Source: CAZAPO01 sp044841755 (lineage in GTDB: Bacteria > Bacteroidota > Bacteroidia > Flavobacteriales > Flavobacteriaceae). Taken from it: a stretch of 64,000 nucleotides of DNA. Position 1 is the first letter of the stretch. Each line of letters begins with the position of its first letter. The notes under the pieces were generated by a model. It worked only from the letters and a program-made list of their open reading frames with translations, had not been told where the DNA came from and ran no database searches. The stretch is taken from NCBI GenBank assembly GCA_044841755.1, contig JAXOFM010000002.1, forward strand, positions 124,001 to 188,000. The letters are read 5' to 3'. Position numbers and translations under genes: made by a program. This document shows, piece after piece, positions 44,398 to 52,843 of the stretch.

Positions 44398-44792
44398 TGA
44401 AACTTGATGAAGTTAAAATAATAAACATTCCTAAGATTACAGATGTAAGAGGAAACTTGTCTGTGATTGAAAATGATGTGGTTCCTTTTTCTATTAAAAG
44501 AGTTTATTATTTGTATGATGTACCAAGTGGTTCTTATAGAGGAGGTCATGCTCATAAGGAGTTAGAACAATTATTGATTGCAATAAGTGGAAGTTTTGAT
44601 GTTGTACTAAAAGATCAGGATGGGAATAAGCGAATCATAACTTTAAATAAGCCTGATAAGGGATTATTAATTCCTAGTATGGTTTGGCGAGAGCTGGAAG
44701 ATTTTTCGTCTGGAGCTATTTGTTTGGTAATTGCATCTCAACCATATGATGAAGATGACTACATCTATGATTTAGAAGATTTTCTTTCGTAA
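44397..44792 (+). CDS. dTDP-4-keto-6-deoxyglucose 3,4-ketoisomerase, FdtA/QdtA type
   Basis: A 131-residue cupin of the FdtA/WxcM-like family (PF05523). It moves the keto group from C4 to C3 of dTDP-4-keto-6-deoxyglucose so that the aminotransferase can install a 3-amino group. Visible features are RGNLSVIENDVVPFSIKRVYYLYDVP (about 18-43), the catalytic His pair in RGGHAHKELEQ (about 47-57) and IPSMVWRELEDFS (about 98-110). FdtA and QdtA differ in C4 stereochemistry and cannot be told apart safely here. ATG 44397 overlaps the flippase stop; GTG 44394 is possible. Its last 21 bases overlap the convergent glycosyltransferase gene. Confidence 0.9.
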   Translation: MKLDEVKIINIPKITDVRGNLSVIENDVVPFSIKRVYYLYDVPSGSYRGGHAHKELEQLLIAISGSFDVVLKDQDGNKRIITLNKPDKGLLIPSMVWRELEDFSSGAICLVIASQPYDEDDYIYDLEDFLS

Positions 44793-45713
44793 AGAGATGA
44801 ACTTTCTAAATAATGCACTTTGACTTGCTAAAAAATGAATATAGTCTTTTAGTGATTTCTTTTTCACTTTTTCAAAAGCTTCCTTTCCTAACTCTTTATT
44901 TTGAAAATAACCAGCAGTAAAAAGCAAGGTTTTAAAATGACTTTGGTAATAAGTTTGTTTTATTGTTTTTGTAAAATTATACCTCTTTGTGAAATGATTA
45001 AACAGCCATAGCATTTCTTCTTTTTGAGATACTATTTCATTAAAATTCTTTTGGTGTGAATAAGAGTAATCATGAACTCTATAGGTGACTAATGATTCAT
45101 TATGTAGTTCAAAATCAGAGTTCATTACCATATTTACTAAAATAGGGTAATCTTCAATTGAGATTTCTTTTTTTAGGTAGGTTTCAAAATCAACATATTT
45201 GTAAAGTGCCTCTTTATTAAAGCAATGTCCAATTGGTGCTATTTTGCCTAATAACAATTCACTTTTATAGGTCTCTTTTTTCCCATTAATAGCATCCTTG
45301 TTTTTAAAAGGAGTGATTTTTTTTGTTGAGTCGTCAAAGCGATCATAACCACAATCAATAAACCCTATTTTGGGATGAGCTCTAAAAGTATTCACCATCT
45401 TTTGAAGTGCTTGATCATTATTCAGATAATCATCTCCTGCAATGTCAAAAATGTATATTCCAGAGCATCTATCTAGGGTGCTTTTAAAATTTCTTAGGAT
45501 ACCTAATTGCTTTTCATTTTTATGTATTTTGAAAACACCTGGATTTAATTCTGATAGATTCCTAATGATATCTAAAGTGTCATCAGTGGAGCAATCATCA
45601 CCAACAACAATTTCATATTCAAAATCTACTTTTTGTTTCAAAATTGATTGAATAGTTTCTTCAATATGTTTTTCGTTATTATATGTTATGAGGTGAACCG
45701 AAAGTAGCGGCAT
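44772..45713 (-). CDS. Family 2 glycosyltransferase (GT-A fold)
   Basis: A 313-residue enzyme. The N-terminus MPLLSVHLITYNNEKHIEETI and GDDCSTDDT (about 40-48) bind the nucleotide sugar. A DIAGDDY motif at about 90-96 serves as the metal-binding DxD-like element. The C-terminal part is basic and helical. Donor and acceptor sugars are unknown. It is on the opposite strand to its neighbours and overlaps the end of the ketoisomerase gene by 21 bases. Confidence 0.88.
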   Translation of the reverse strand: MPLLSVHLITYNNEKHIEETIQSILKQKVDFEYEIVVGDDCSTDDTLDIIRNLSELNPGVFKIHKNEKQLGILRNFKSTLDRCSGIYIFDIAGDDYLNNDQALQKMVNTFRAHPKIGFIDCGYDRFDDSTKKITPFKNKDAINGKKETYKSELLLGKIAPIGHCFNKEALYKYVDFETYLKKEISIEDYPILVNMVMNSDFELHNESLVTYRVHDYSYSHQKNFNEIVSQKEEMLWLFNHFTKRYNFTKTIKQTYYQSHFKTLLFTAGYFQNKELGKEAFEKVKKKSLKDYIHFLASQSALFRKFISLRKKIF

Positions 45714-45782
45714 TGAACAATTGTCTTTTCAAAATTTAAATTTAGAATAAAACGTAGAGATAAATAAATTAAACGTTTATTT

Positions 45783-46892
45783 TTGAGTAAACAGATATTT
45801 ATTTTGAAACCTAAAAAGATAGGATTAGTAGGATTTAGATTAAGTGGAGGAGGTTGTGGACGAGTAATGGCTAATCTATCTAAATATTTTCATAGTGAAG
45901 GAATAGAGGTTCATCTTATTATTTTTCATGACGAAGTAAGTTATGATTATTCTGGAACACTATTTAATTTAGGCTTATATAAGAGCCGTTCTAATACAAT
46001 CTTAAATAAAATAAAGCGCTTTAAGAAGCTTAAGAGCTATATTAAAGAACAGCAGTTTGATTTTATTATAGACTTCCGTTTCAGGAAACGAATTTCACAA
46101 GAGTTTTTAATTTCAAGACTCATCTATAATACTAGAACTATTTATACAGTACATAGTTCACAGCTGGAACATTATTTATTCAATTCTAGATTTTGGACAT
46201 ATTTGATTTATGGTAAATCGTTTAGGGTTTTGTCTATTACTTCTGGAATGCAAAAATTGATTGAAAATAAGTTTCCTAAGCTGAGAAACATTTCAATGAT
46301 ATATAATCCGGTTGTTACTGATGAAATTTCACAATTGGCCAAAGAAGATGTAGATATTGAAGAACAATATATATTGGGAGCTGGTCAGATGAATACTGAT
46401 CAAAAACAATTTGATAAGCTTATAGAGGCGTATTCAAAATCTAAGCTAATAGATAAGAATATTAAACTAGTTATTCTTGGAGAGGGCAAACACAAATTAT
46501 CACTGCAAAACCTAACTAAAAAGTTAGGCGTTGAAGATTTTATATACCTTCCAGGTTTTGTAGATAATCCTTTTAAGTTTATGAATAAAGCCAAAGTTTT
46601 TGTTCTTTCTAGTTGGCATGAAGGACATCCAATGGTGCTTATAGAATCATTGAGTTCCGGAACACCTGTAGTAGCTTTTGATTGTCCTACTGGACCAAGT
46701 GAAGTAGTTGTAGATAAACATAATGGTCTATTGGTTGAAAATCAAAATTTAACCGCTCTTGTTGAAGCAATGAATGAAATGATTGAAGATGTAAGTTTGT
46801 TAGAACACTGTACAAAAAATGCTCAAAAAAGTGTAGAACACTTTAATTTAGAAGAAATTGGAAATCATTGGATGGAACTTCTTGATGTATAA
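45783..46892 (+). CDS. Family 4 glycosyltransferase (GT-B fold, copy 1)
   Basis: A protein of up to 369 residues with the GT4 layout. The N-terminal acceptor domain has GFRLSGGGCGRVMANLSKYF (about 17-36), and the C-terminal donor domain holds the EX7E motif in EGHPMVLIESL (about 279-289). No ATG is available near the N-terminus. TTG at 45783 gives the longest form; TTG at 45804 gives a more typical start just before KPKKIGLVG. It is 69 bases from the divergent GT2 gene and is followed by a similar GT4 gene. Confidence 0.87.
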   Translation: MSKQIFILKPKKIGLVGFRLSGGGCGRVMANLSKYFHSEGIEVHLIIFHDEVSYDYSGTLFNLGLYKSRSNTILNKIKRFKKLKSYIKEQQFDFIIDFRFRKRISQEFLISRLIYNTRTIYTVHSSQLEHYLFNSRFWTYLIYGKSFRVLSITSGMQKLIENKFPKLRNISMIYNPVVTDEISQLAKEDVDIEEQYILGAGQMNTDQKQFDKLIEAYSKSKLIDKNIKLVILGEGKHKLSLQNLTKKLGVEDFIYLPGFVDNPFKFMNKAKVFVLSSWHEGHPMVLIESLSSGTPVVAFDCPTGPSEVVVDKHNGLLVENQNLTALVEAMNEMIEDVSLLEHCTKNAQKSVEHFNLEEIGNHWMELLDV

Positions 46893-46904
46893 AAATAAAC
46901 GCTT

Positions 46905-47978
46905 ATTAAGAAAAAAGTAGCCATAATAGTTAAGCATTTAGCAGAAGGAGGAGCACAGAGATCTGCTGCTAGATTATCACACATCTTGAATGATTTAGAT
47001 TATGAGGTGTCTTTTATTGCTTTATATGATAAAAGGGTGTTTCATCATAAAGGAAACTATTATCCGCTTGATGTTAATGGTGATAAAAAACTCAATCTAA
47101 TAAAGAAGTTCTTAAGGTTTAGAAGAATAGTTAAAGACAATGATTTTGATTGGATTATTGATTTTAGAGGCAGATATTCTTTTATAAGAGAGTTTTTAAT
47201 ATATAAGCTTATATATAAAGATTCGCGAAAAGTGATTTTTACTGTTCGCGAATCTGAAATAAATAATTACTTCCCAAGACCTTTCTTTTTATTTAGAAAA
47301 TTTTACAGAGAATCGCATAAAATTATTGCTCAAACCAATGAGATAAAGGAAAAAATAAAAAAACATTTTAATTTAAATAATGTAGAGATTATTCCTAACG
47401 CTTATAACCTTAATGAAATAGACAGTAAATCAAAAGAGAATTTAGACCCAGGCAATAATTACATATTAGCTGTAGGTAGATTGACTTCAATAAAACAGTT
47501 TGATAAATTAATTGAAGTTTATTCTAAAACTAAGCTTGCTGAAACAGGTATTAAACTTGTTATTGTTGGAGAAGGAGAAGAAAAGAGTTTTTTGAATCAA
47601 AGAATTGAAAGCTTAGAATTGGAGAGTAATGTTATTTTAATTCCTTTTCAAAATAATCCGTACAAATATATGAGGAGGGCTAAGTTTTTAGTTCTTTGTA
47701 GTATAAATGAAGGGTTTCCTAATGTTTTGGTAGAAGCACTTGCTTGCAATACTCCAGTTATTTCTTTTGAAGGGAATGGAGTTAATGATATTGTTGTACA
47801 CAAGGAAAATGGATTATTGGTAGAAAACCAAAATCTTGAAAATTTAAAGAACGCTATTGAAAATTTAACTTTTGATGAAAATCTATATAATTATTGCAAA
47901 CAAAATTCTAGGTCAAGTATTAAGCGTTTCAGTTATGATTTTGTTTCACCATTGTGGGGCGAATTACTGAATTTGTGA
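46905..47978 (+). CDS. Family 4 glycosyltransferase (GT-B fold, copy 2), probable ATT start
   Basis: About 357 residues. The donor domain has FDKLIEVYSKTKL, a GEGEEKSFL loop and the EX7E motif in NEGFPNVLVEAL. The first ATG in the usual reading (46986) lies inside the acceptor domain. Upstream codons 46905-46985 encode KKKVAIIVKHLAEGGAQRS, a textbook GT4 N-terminus with a Gly-rich loop. They contain no ATG, GTG or TTG start ahead of it; ATT at 46905 stands exactly where the initiating Met is expected. The protein resembles copy 1, most clearly in the donor domain. The last 46 bases overlap the convergent GT2 gene. Confidence 0.8.
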   Translation: MKKKVAIIVKHLAEGGAQRSAARLSHILNDLDYEVSFIALYDKRVFHHKGNYYPLDVNGDKKLNLIKKFLRFRRIVKDNDFDWIIDFRGRYSFIREFLIYKLIYKDSRKVIFTVRESEINNYFPRPFFLFRKFYRESHKIIAQTNEIKEKIKKHFNLNNVEIIPNAYNLNEIDSKSKENLDPGNNYILAVGRLTSIKQFDKLIEVYSKTKLAETGIKLVIVGEGEEKSFLNQRIESLELESNVILIPFQNNPYKYMRRAKFLVLCSINEGFPNVLVEALACNTPVISFEGNGVNDIVVHKENGLLVENQNLENLKNAIENLTFDENLYNYCKQNSRSSIKRFSYDFVSPLWGELLNL

Positions 47979-48868
47979 TTATTTTCTTTAATACTACAGA
48001 GATATCCAATTTTGTAAAAAGTAAATAATAAAAGTGAAGGATTTTTAGATAGTAATTGCTTTTCAATCAACTTGTTCGATATTTTGAATACGATTTTAAA
48101 TAGAAAGATCAATCTAAACGATTTAAGCCTGGAATAAAACTTTAAAAGTCTAATATGCTTAAAATCAATAATTTTTTTGTGATATATTTTATGAAGATTG
48201 ATGATTCCTTCCTTTGTTTTTCTTAAAAATTCAATATTATCATCTATGTCGCCATGTTCCACTTGATTGTCAATGTGCTTTACATTTAGTCTTGCTAAAC
48301 TAACCTTATATGAAAAAACGGTATCATCATGACCATAATCAGTTAAAGTATTGTCAAACTTAATATTATTAAATTGCTCTTTTTTGATGAGCGTATTATG
48401 AAACATTAAAGACTTATATGGATTTTCTTTTCTAACTTTTGCAAGCTTATCTTCAATTTGTAGCCCATATTTCCAGCGTAATTTTTTACCACTACTTGTA
48501 ATCGTTTTTGGGTGCACTCTTCCTCCGTAAATTATGTGGTTATTGTCAGAAATATTGTTAACATAAATTCGAATATATTCCTTAGAAATAATAACTGAAT
48601 CGCCATCAATGAAAAGTAGATTTTCATACTTAGCCATAGAGGCTAAATTGTTTCTGTTAGCTCTGTGTCCAGCGTTATTTTTTTGAGTAATGAATGTAGC
48701 ATTTATTAAAGAGTTAATTCTTTCATTCTCTACATTCAAAGGAGACTTTGAAGCATCATCTATACAAATGAATTCAAATTCTATATTAAGTTTCGAAGCT
48801 TGATCTACAATTTCTTTAGCGAGGGGATAAGCATTGTAATTGTATAAAGGTACTAAAACCGAGATCAT
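47933..48868 (-). CDS. Family 2 glycosyltransferase (GT-A fold)
   Basis: A 311-residue enzyme starting at the ATG at 48868, where MISVLVPLYNYN begins; a longer frame to 48922 has no family sequence and overlaps ftsE. ICIDDASK is the donor site and FIDGDSV the DxD element, and a LASMAKYENLLF stretch precedes it. The C-terminus is basic and ends in a polar tail encoded on the reverse of the copy 2 GT4 gene. It sits 10 bases after ftsE, so the two may be co-transcribed although unrelated in role. Confidence 0.87.
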   Translation of the reverse strand: MISVLVPLYNYNAYPLAKEIVDQASKLNIEFEFICIDDASKSPLNVENERINSLINATFITQKNNAGHRANRNNLASMAKYENLLFIDGDSVIISKEYIRIYVNNISDNNHIIYGGRVHPKTITSSGKKLRWKYGLQIEDKLAKVRKENPYKSLMFHNTLIKKEQFNNIKFDNTLTDYGHDDTVFSYKVSLARLNVKHIDNQVEHGDIDDNIEFLRKTKEGIINLHKIYHKKIIDFKHIRLLKFYSRLKSFRLIFLFKIVFKISNKLIEKQLLSKNPSLLLFTFYKIGYLCSIKENNHKFSNSPHNGETKS

Positions 48869-48878
48869 GATAAAAAAA

Positions 48879-49562
48879 TTAAGCTTTCCTCTGCACCACC
48901 TCAAAAACCTTATTCTCGTCACACTTAAGGGTTTTGCTTGGATATTTTAAAAGAAGCGCATAGTCATGAGTAGCCATTAAAATAGTATGTCCCTTTTTAT
49001 TGAGATCTTGTAAAACTTCCATAACCTCAATACTGGTTTGTGGGTCAAGATTACCAGTAGGTTCGTCTGCTAAAATAAGTTCAGGGTCATTTAATAATGC
49101 TCTCGCAATTGCAATGCGCTGTTGTTCACCTCCAGAGATCTCATAAGGATATTTAAACCCTTTGGTTTTCATGCCCACTCTATCAAGAACCTCTTCAATT
49201 TTAGAGGTGATTTTTTCTTTATCAGTCCAGCCAGTAGCTCTTAAAACAAACTCTAAATTTGCATTTATAGTTCTATCGTTTAATAACTTAAAATCCTGAA
49301 AAACAATTCCCAATTTTCTTCTTAAAAAAGGAATGTCTTTTTCCTGAAGTTTTGCCAAATCAAAATCAACTACTGATCCTTTTCCTTCATTTAGCTCTAG
49401 ATCGCCATAAAGGGTTTTCATGAAACTACTTTTACCTGTTCCAGTTTTTCCAATTAAGTAAACAAAGTCGCCTTTATTCATTTCAAAATTTACATTGGCA
49501 AGAACCAAACTGTCACCTTGATAAATTGAAGCATCTTTTAATTTTAGAACTGTTTCGGGCAT
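48879..49562 (-). CDS. ftsE: Cell division ABC ATPase FtsE
   Basis: A 227-residue ABC ATPase of the divisome. With FtsX it controls peptidoglycan hydrolases at the septum. Walker A is GKTGTGKSS (about 37-45), the signature SGGEQQR is at about 143-149, and Walker B is LILADEPTGNLDP. The ending is typical of the Bacteroidota protein. ftsX is not beside it here. The gene lies between the polysaccharide locus and the TPR/outer-membrane pair. Confidence 0.93.
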   Translation of the reverse strand: MPETVLKLKDASIYQGDSLVLANVNFEMNKGDFVYLIGKTGTGKSSFMKTLYGDLELNEGKGSVVDFDLAKLQEKDIPFLRRKLGIVFQDFKLLNDRTINANLEFVLRATGWTDKEKITSKIEEVLDRVGMKTKGFKYPYEISGGEQQRIAIARALLNDPELILADEPTGNLDPQTSIEVMEVLQDLNKKGHTILMATHDYALLLKYPSKTLKCDENKVFEVVQRKA

Positions 49563-49794
49563 AAAGAAGTCATGTTTAGTATTGGTAAAAGTATCATTAA
49601 ATACTTAATTCATCAAAAAAATGATTAGCCTAAATTTAACCGAATAATGAAACTTTTTAACATTTGATAACTCGGTTTATAATTATAGCGAAATTCTAAC
49701 GTTATAAAAACGATAAAAAGTATTTTTGATAGCGGAATACCTATAATCAATCAGTTTTTAGAACTGATCTATTTGTCAACAAAAAACGAAGTTA

Positions 49795-52700
49795 ATGACT
49801 AAAACAAGATTATTAGCAATAGCCATTGCGTTAACTGTTTTCTATAATACATTTGGTCAGCAATCTGCTACTTACACCAGTGAATTAGTAGATTTTCAGA
49901 AAGCCCTTTCACTTTACAATAGCAAACAATATTTAGCTGCACAGTCACTATTTGACAAGATTCAAGATTCTGCAACAGATGAGGAAGTAAGGTCAGATTG
50001 TGCTTACTATATTGCCAATTGTGCGGTGCGTTTAAATCAGCAAAATGCAGACGATCTAATTGAGAATTTTGTAACTGATTTTCCAACAAGCACCAAACGA
50101 AATACCGCTTACATTGATGTAGCTGACTACTATTTTGAAAACAATAGGTTTTCACATTCCCGCAAGTGGTATGCAAAAGTTGACGAGGAGTCATTAGCTC
50201 GAAAGGAACGCGAGAAATTCAATTTTAATTATGGGTATACATTATATGCTACTGATAATAATCAAGGAGCAAGAAGATATCTTTCAAGAGTTGAAAACTC
50301 AGAGAAATATGGCTCACAAGCTAAATACTATATTGGTTATATGGCTTATGAAGGAGATGATTATGACAAGGCTTCAGAATATTTTGATCAGGTAAGTGAT
50401 AATGAACGTTATCAAGAAGGGTTGTCTTATTATCAGGCTGACCTTAACTTCAAACTTGGGAATTTTCAAAAAGCGATTCAGTTGGCCGAAGAACAACTTC
50501 CAACGAGCGATGACAATGAAGTTTCTGAGCTTTCAAAAATTATAGGTGAGAGTTACTTCAATCTTGAAAAATATACCGAAGCAATTCCGTATTTAAAAGA
50601 ATATAAAGGAAAGAGAGGTCGTTGGAATAATACTGACTTTTACCTTTTAGGTTATGCGTATTATAAGCAAAACGATTTTGAGAACGCCATTTCTGAATTC
50701 AATAAGATCATTGATGGTAATAATTCAGTAGCGCAAAACGCATATTATCACTTAGGAGAGAGTTATATCAATCTGGATAAGAAACAGGAAGCATTAAATG
50801 CATTTAGAAATGCATCACAAATGGATTATGACCTAAAAATTCAGGAAGATGCTTGGTTAAATTATGCCAAGATCAGCTATGAAATTGGAAATCCATATCA
50901 GTCAGTTCCTCAGGTGTTAGCTGGTTACTTAGATAAGTATCCTGATACTGGTTACAAAGAAGAAATTGAAACTTTACTTATCGACTCTTACATAACTTCA
51001 AAAAACTATAAGGAAGCTTTAAATCTTTTAGAAGAAAGAAAAAGCTTCGAGAATAAAGTAGCCTATCAAAAAGTTGCGTTTTATAGAGGTATAGAGCTTT
51101 ATAATGAAAGTAAGTATCTGGAAGCAGAATCTTATTTTGATAAATCAATAGGTGAGCCTAGAGATGAAAATTATTTGGCTCGAGCTATTTTCTGGAAGGC
51201 AGAAACAGATTATAACCTGACTAATTACGATGATGCATTAGTTGGTTTCAAGCAATTTTTAGGAAGTAATCAAGCTGATAACACACCAGAAATTAAAAAT
51301 CTCGATTACAATTTAGGATACACTTATTTCAAACTAAAGAACTATGCTCAAGCTACTGACTATTTCCAGAAATACATTTCAAATACCGCTGAAGATAAGC
51401 TTAGAATAAATGATGCTTTTTTAAGACTAGGTGATGGTCACTTTGTAAATAGTAATTATAACAAAGCAATTAATGCTTATGAGCGTGCCATTAAAATGAA
51501 TGAGATTGAACCAGATTATGCTTTCTTTCAAAAGGCAATTAGCTATGGCTATTTAGGAAATGGAGAAACCAAGATAAAAGAGCTAGAAGCTTTTCTTGAT
51601 ACCTATGATAGATCTCCCTTAAGAGATGATGCATTGTATGAACTTGGTAATTCTTATGTAAAGATTGATGAGGTTGATAAGGCCATGAGAGCTTACGATG
51701 AGTTGAACAGGATTTATCGTTCAAGCCCCTATTTGTCAAAAGCATTATTGCGTCAAGGATTAGTGTATTACAATACTGGAGAGAATGAACAAGCATTAAA
51801 TAAATTTAGAAACGTTGCCAACAATTATCCAGGATCTCCAGAAGGAGTTCAGGCAGTTTCTTCGGCGCGACAAATTTATGTTGATCTTGGACGTGTTGAT
51901 GAGTATGCTCGCTGGGTAAAGTCATTAGACTATGTTAATGTTTCTGATTCCGATTTAGATAATACAACTTACGAATCTGCTGAGAAGCAATATTTAGCAA
52001 ATGATGTTAGTCGTTCAATTAGACTGTTCAATTCATATCTAAATGAATTCCCAAATGGTATTCATGCATTAAAAGCACATTTCTATTTAGCGCAATGTTA
52101 TTATAAGGATGACCTTCCAAATAATGCAGCACCTCATTACGAGTATGTGGTTAACAAGCCTAGTGGAGAATTTACAGAGCAATCACTAACTAGACTTGGT
52201 GAGATTTATTTAAATGAAAAAGATCTTAGACGAGCGCAGCCAGTTCTGGAACGTTTAGAGAATGAAGCAGACTATCCGCAAAATGTTGTGTTCGCACAGT
52301 CAAATCTCATGAAAGTACATTATCAGTTAGAAGATTATACAATGTCAGTTGAATATGCCGAAAAAGTACTTTCAAGTTCAAGAACAGATAAAAATGTGAA
52401 GAGTGATGCACACGTTATTATTGCACGTTCTGCTATGAAAACTGGCGATGAAGCTAAGGCCAAATCAGCTTATGCTCGCGTTGAACAAATTGCTTCAGGA
52501 GAATTAGCAGCTGAGGCCTTATACTACAATGCTTACTTTAAGAATAAAGAAGGTAGCTATCAATCTTCAAACAACGTTGTTCAAAAATTAGCCAAAGATT
52601 ATTCAAGTTATAAACTTTATGCTGCTAAAGGATTGGTGGTTATGGCTAAGAACTTCTATGCACTTGATGATGCGTATCAAGCCACATATATTCTAGAAAG

Positions 52701-52818
52701 TGTTATGGAGAACTTTAGTGAATTTGATGATGTGGTTGCTGAAGCACGTGATGAACTTCGTAGAATAAAATCGGAAGAATCTAAAACCAATTCTTCGGTT
52801 GAAACAAGCAATAATTAA
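49795..52818 (+). CDS. Large secreted tetratricopeptide repeat protein
   Basis: A 1007-residue protein with a signal peptide (about 1-21, ending TFGQ). The rest is a chain of more than twenty TPR-like helix pairs. They show the recurring A-x-x-x-Y and Y-x-x-A-x-x-x-F/Y spacing (for example DYDKASEYFDQV, NYNKAINAYERAIKM, EVDKAMRAYDELN). Such periplasmic scaffolds mediate protein contacts. The next gene, 25 bases on, encodes an outer-membrane barrel, so a joint complex is likely but unproven. The C-terminal 20 residues are low-complexity (Ser/Asn/Glu rich). Confidence 0.9.
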   Translation: MTKTRLLAIAIALTVFYNTFGQQSATYTSELVDFQKALSLYNSKQYLAAQSLFDKIQDSATDEEVRSDCAYYIANCAVRLNQQNADDLIENFVTDFPTSTKRNTAYIDVADYYFENNRFSHSRKWYAKVDEESLARKEREKFNFNYGYTLYATDNNQGARRYLSRVENSEKYGSQAKYYIGYMAYEGDDYDKASEYFDQVSDNERYQEGLSYYQADLNFKLGNFQKAIQLAEEQLPTSDDNEVSELSKIIGESYFNLEKYTEAIPYLKEYKGKRGRWNNTDFYLLGYAYYKQNDFENAISEFNKIIDGNNSVAQNAYYHLGESYINLDKKQEALNAFRNASQMDYDLKIQEDAWLNYAKISYEIGNPYQSVPQVLAGYLDKYPDTGYKEEIETLLIDSYITSKNYKEALNLLEERKSFENKVAYQKVAFYRGIELYNESKYLEAESYFDKSIGEPRDENYLARAIFWKAETDYNLTNYDDALVGFKQFLGSNQADNTPEIKNLDYNLGYTYFKLKNYAQATDYFQKYISNTAEDKLRINDAFLRLGDGHFVNSNYNKAINAYERAIKMNEIEPDYAFFQKAISYGYLGNGETKIKELEAFLDTYDRSPLRDDALYELGNSYVKIDEVDKAMRAYDELNRIYRSSPYLSKALLRQGLVYYNTGENEQALNKFRNVANNYPGSPEGVQAVSSARQIYVDLGRVDEYARWVKSLDYVNVSDSDLDNTTYESAEKQYLANDVSRSIRLFNSYLNEFPNGIHALKAHFYLAQCYYKDDLPNNAAPHYEYVVNKPSGEFTEQSLTRLGEIYLNEKDLRRAQPVLERLENEADYPQNVVFAQSNLMKVHYQLEDYTMSVEYAEKVLSSSRTDKNVKSDAHVIIARSAMKTGDEAKAKSAYARVEQIASGELAAEALYYNAYFKNKEGSYQSSNNVVQKLAKDYSSYKLYAAKGLVVMAKNFYALDDAYQATYILESVMENFSEFDDVVAEARDELRRIKSEESKTNSSVETSNN

Positions 52819-52843
52819 AAATCAAAAAACGAAAGATAATAGC

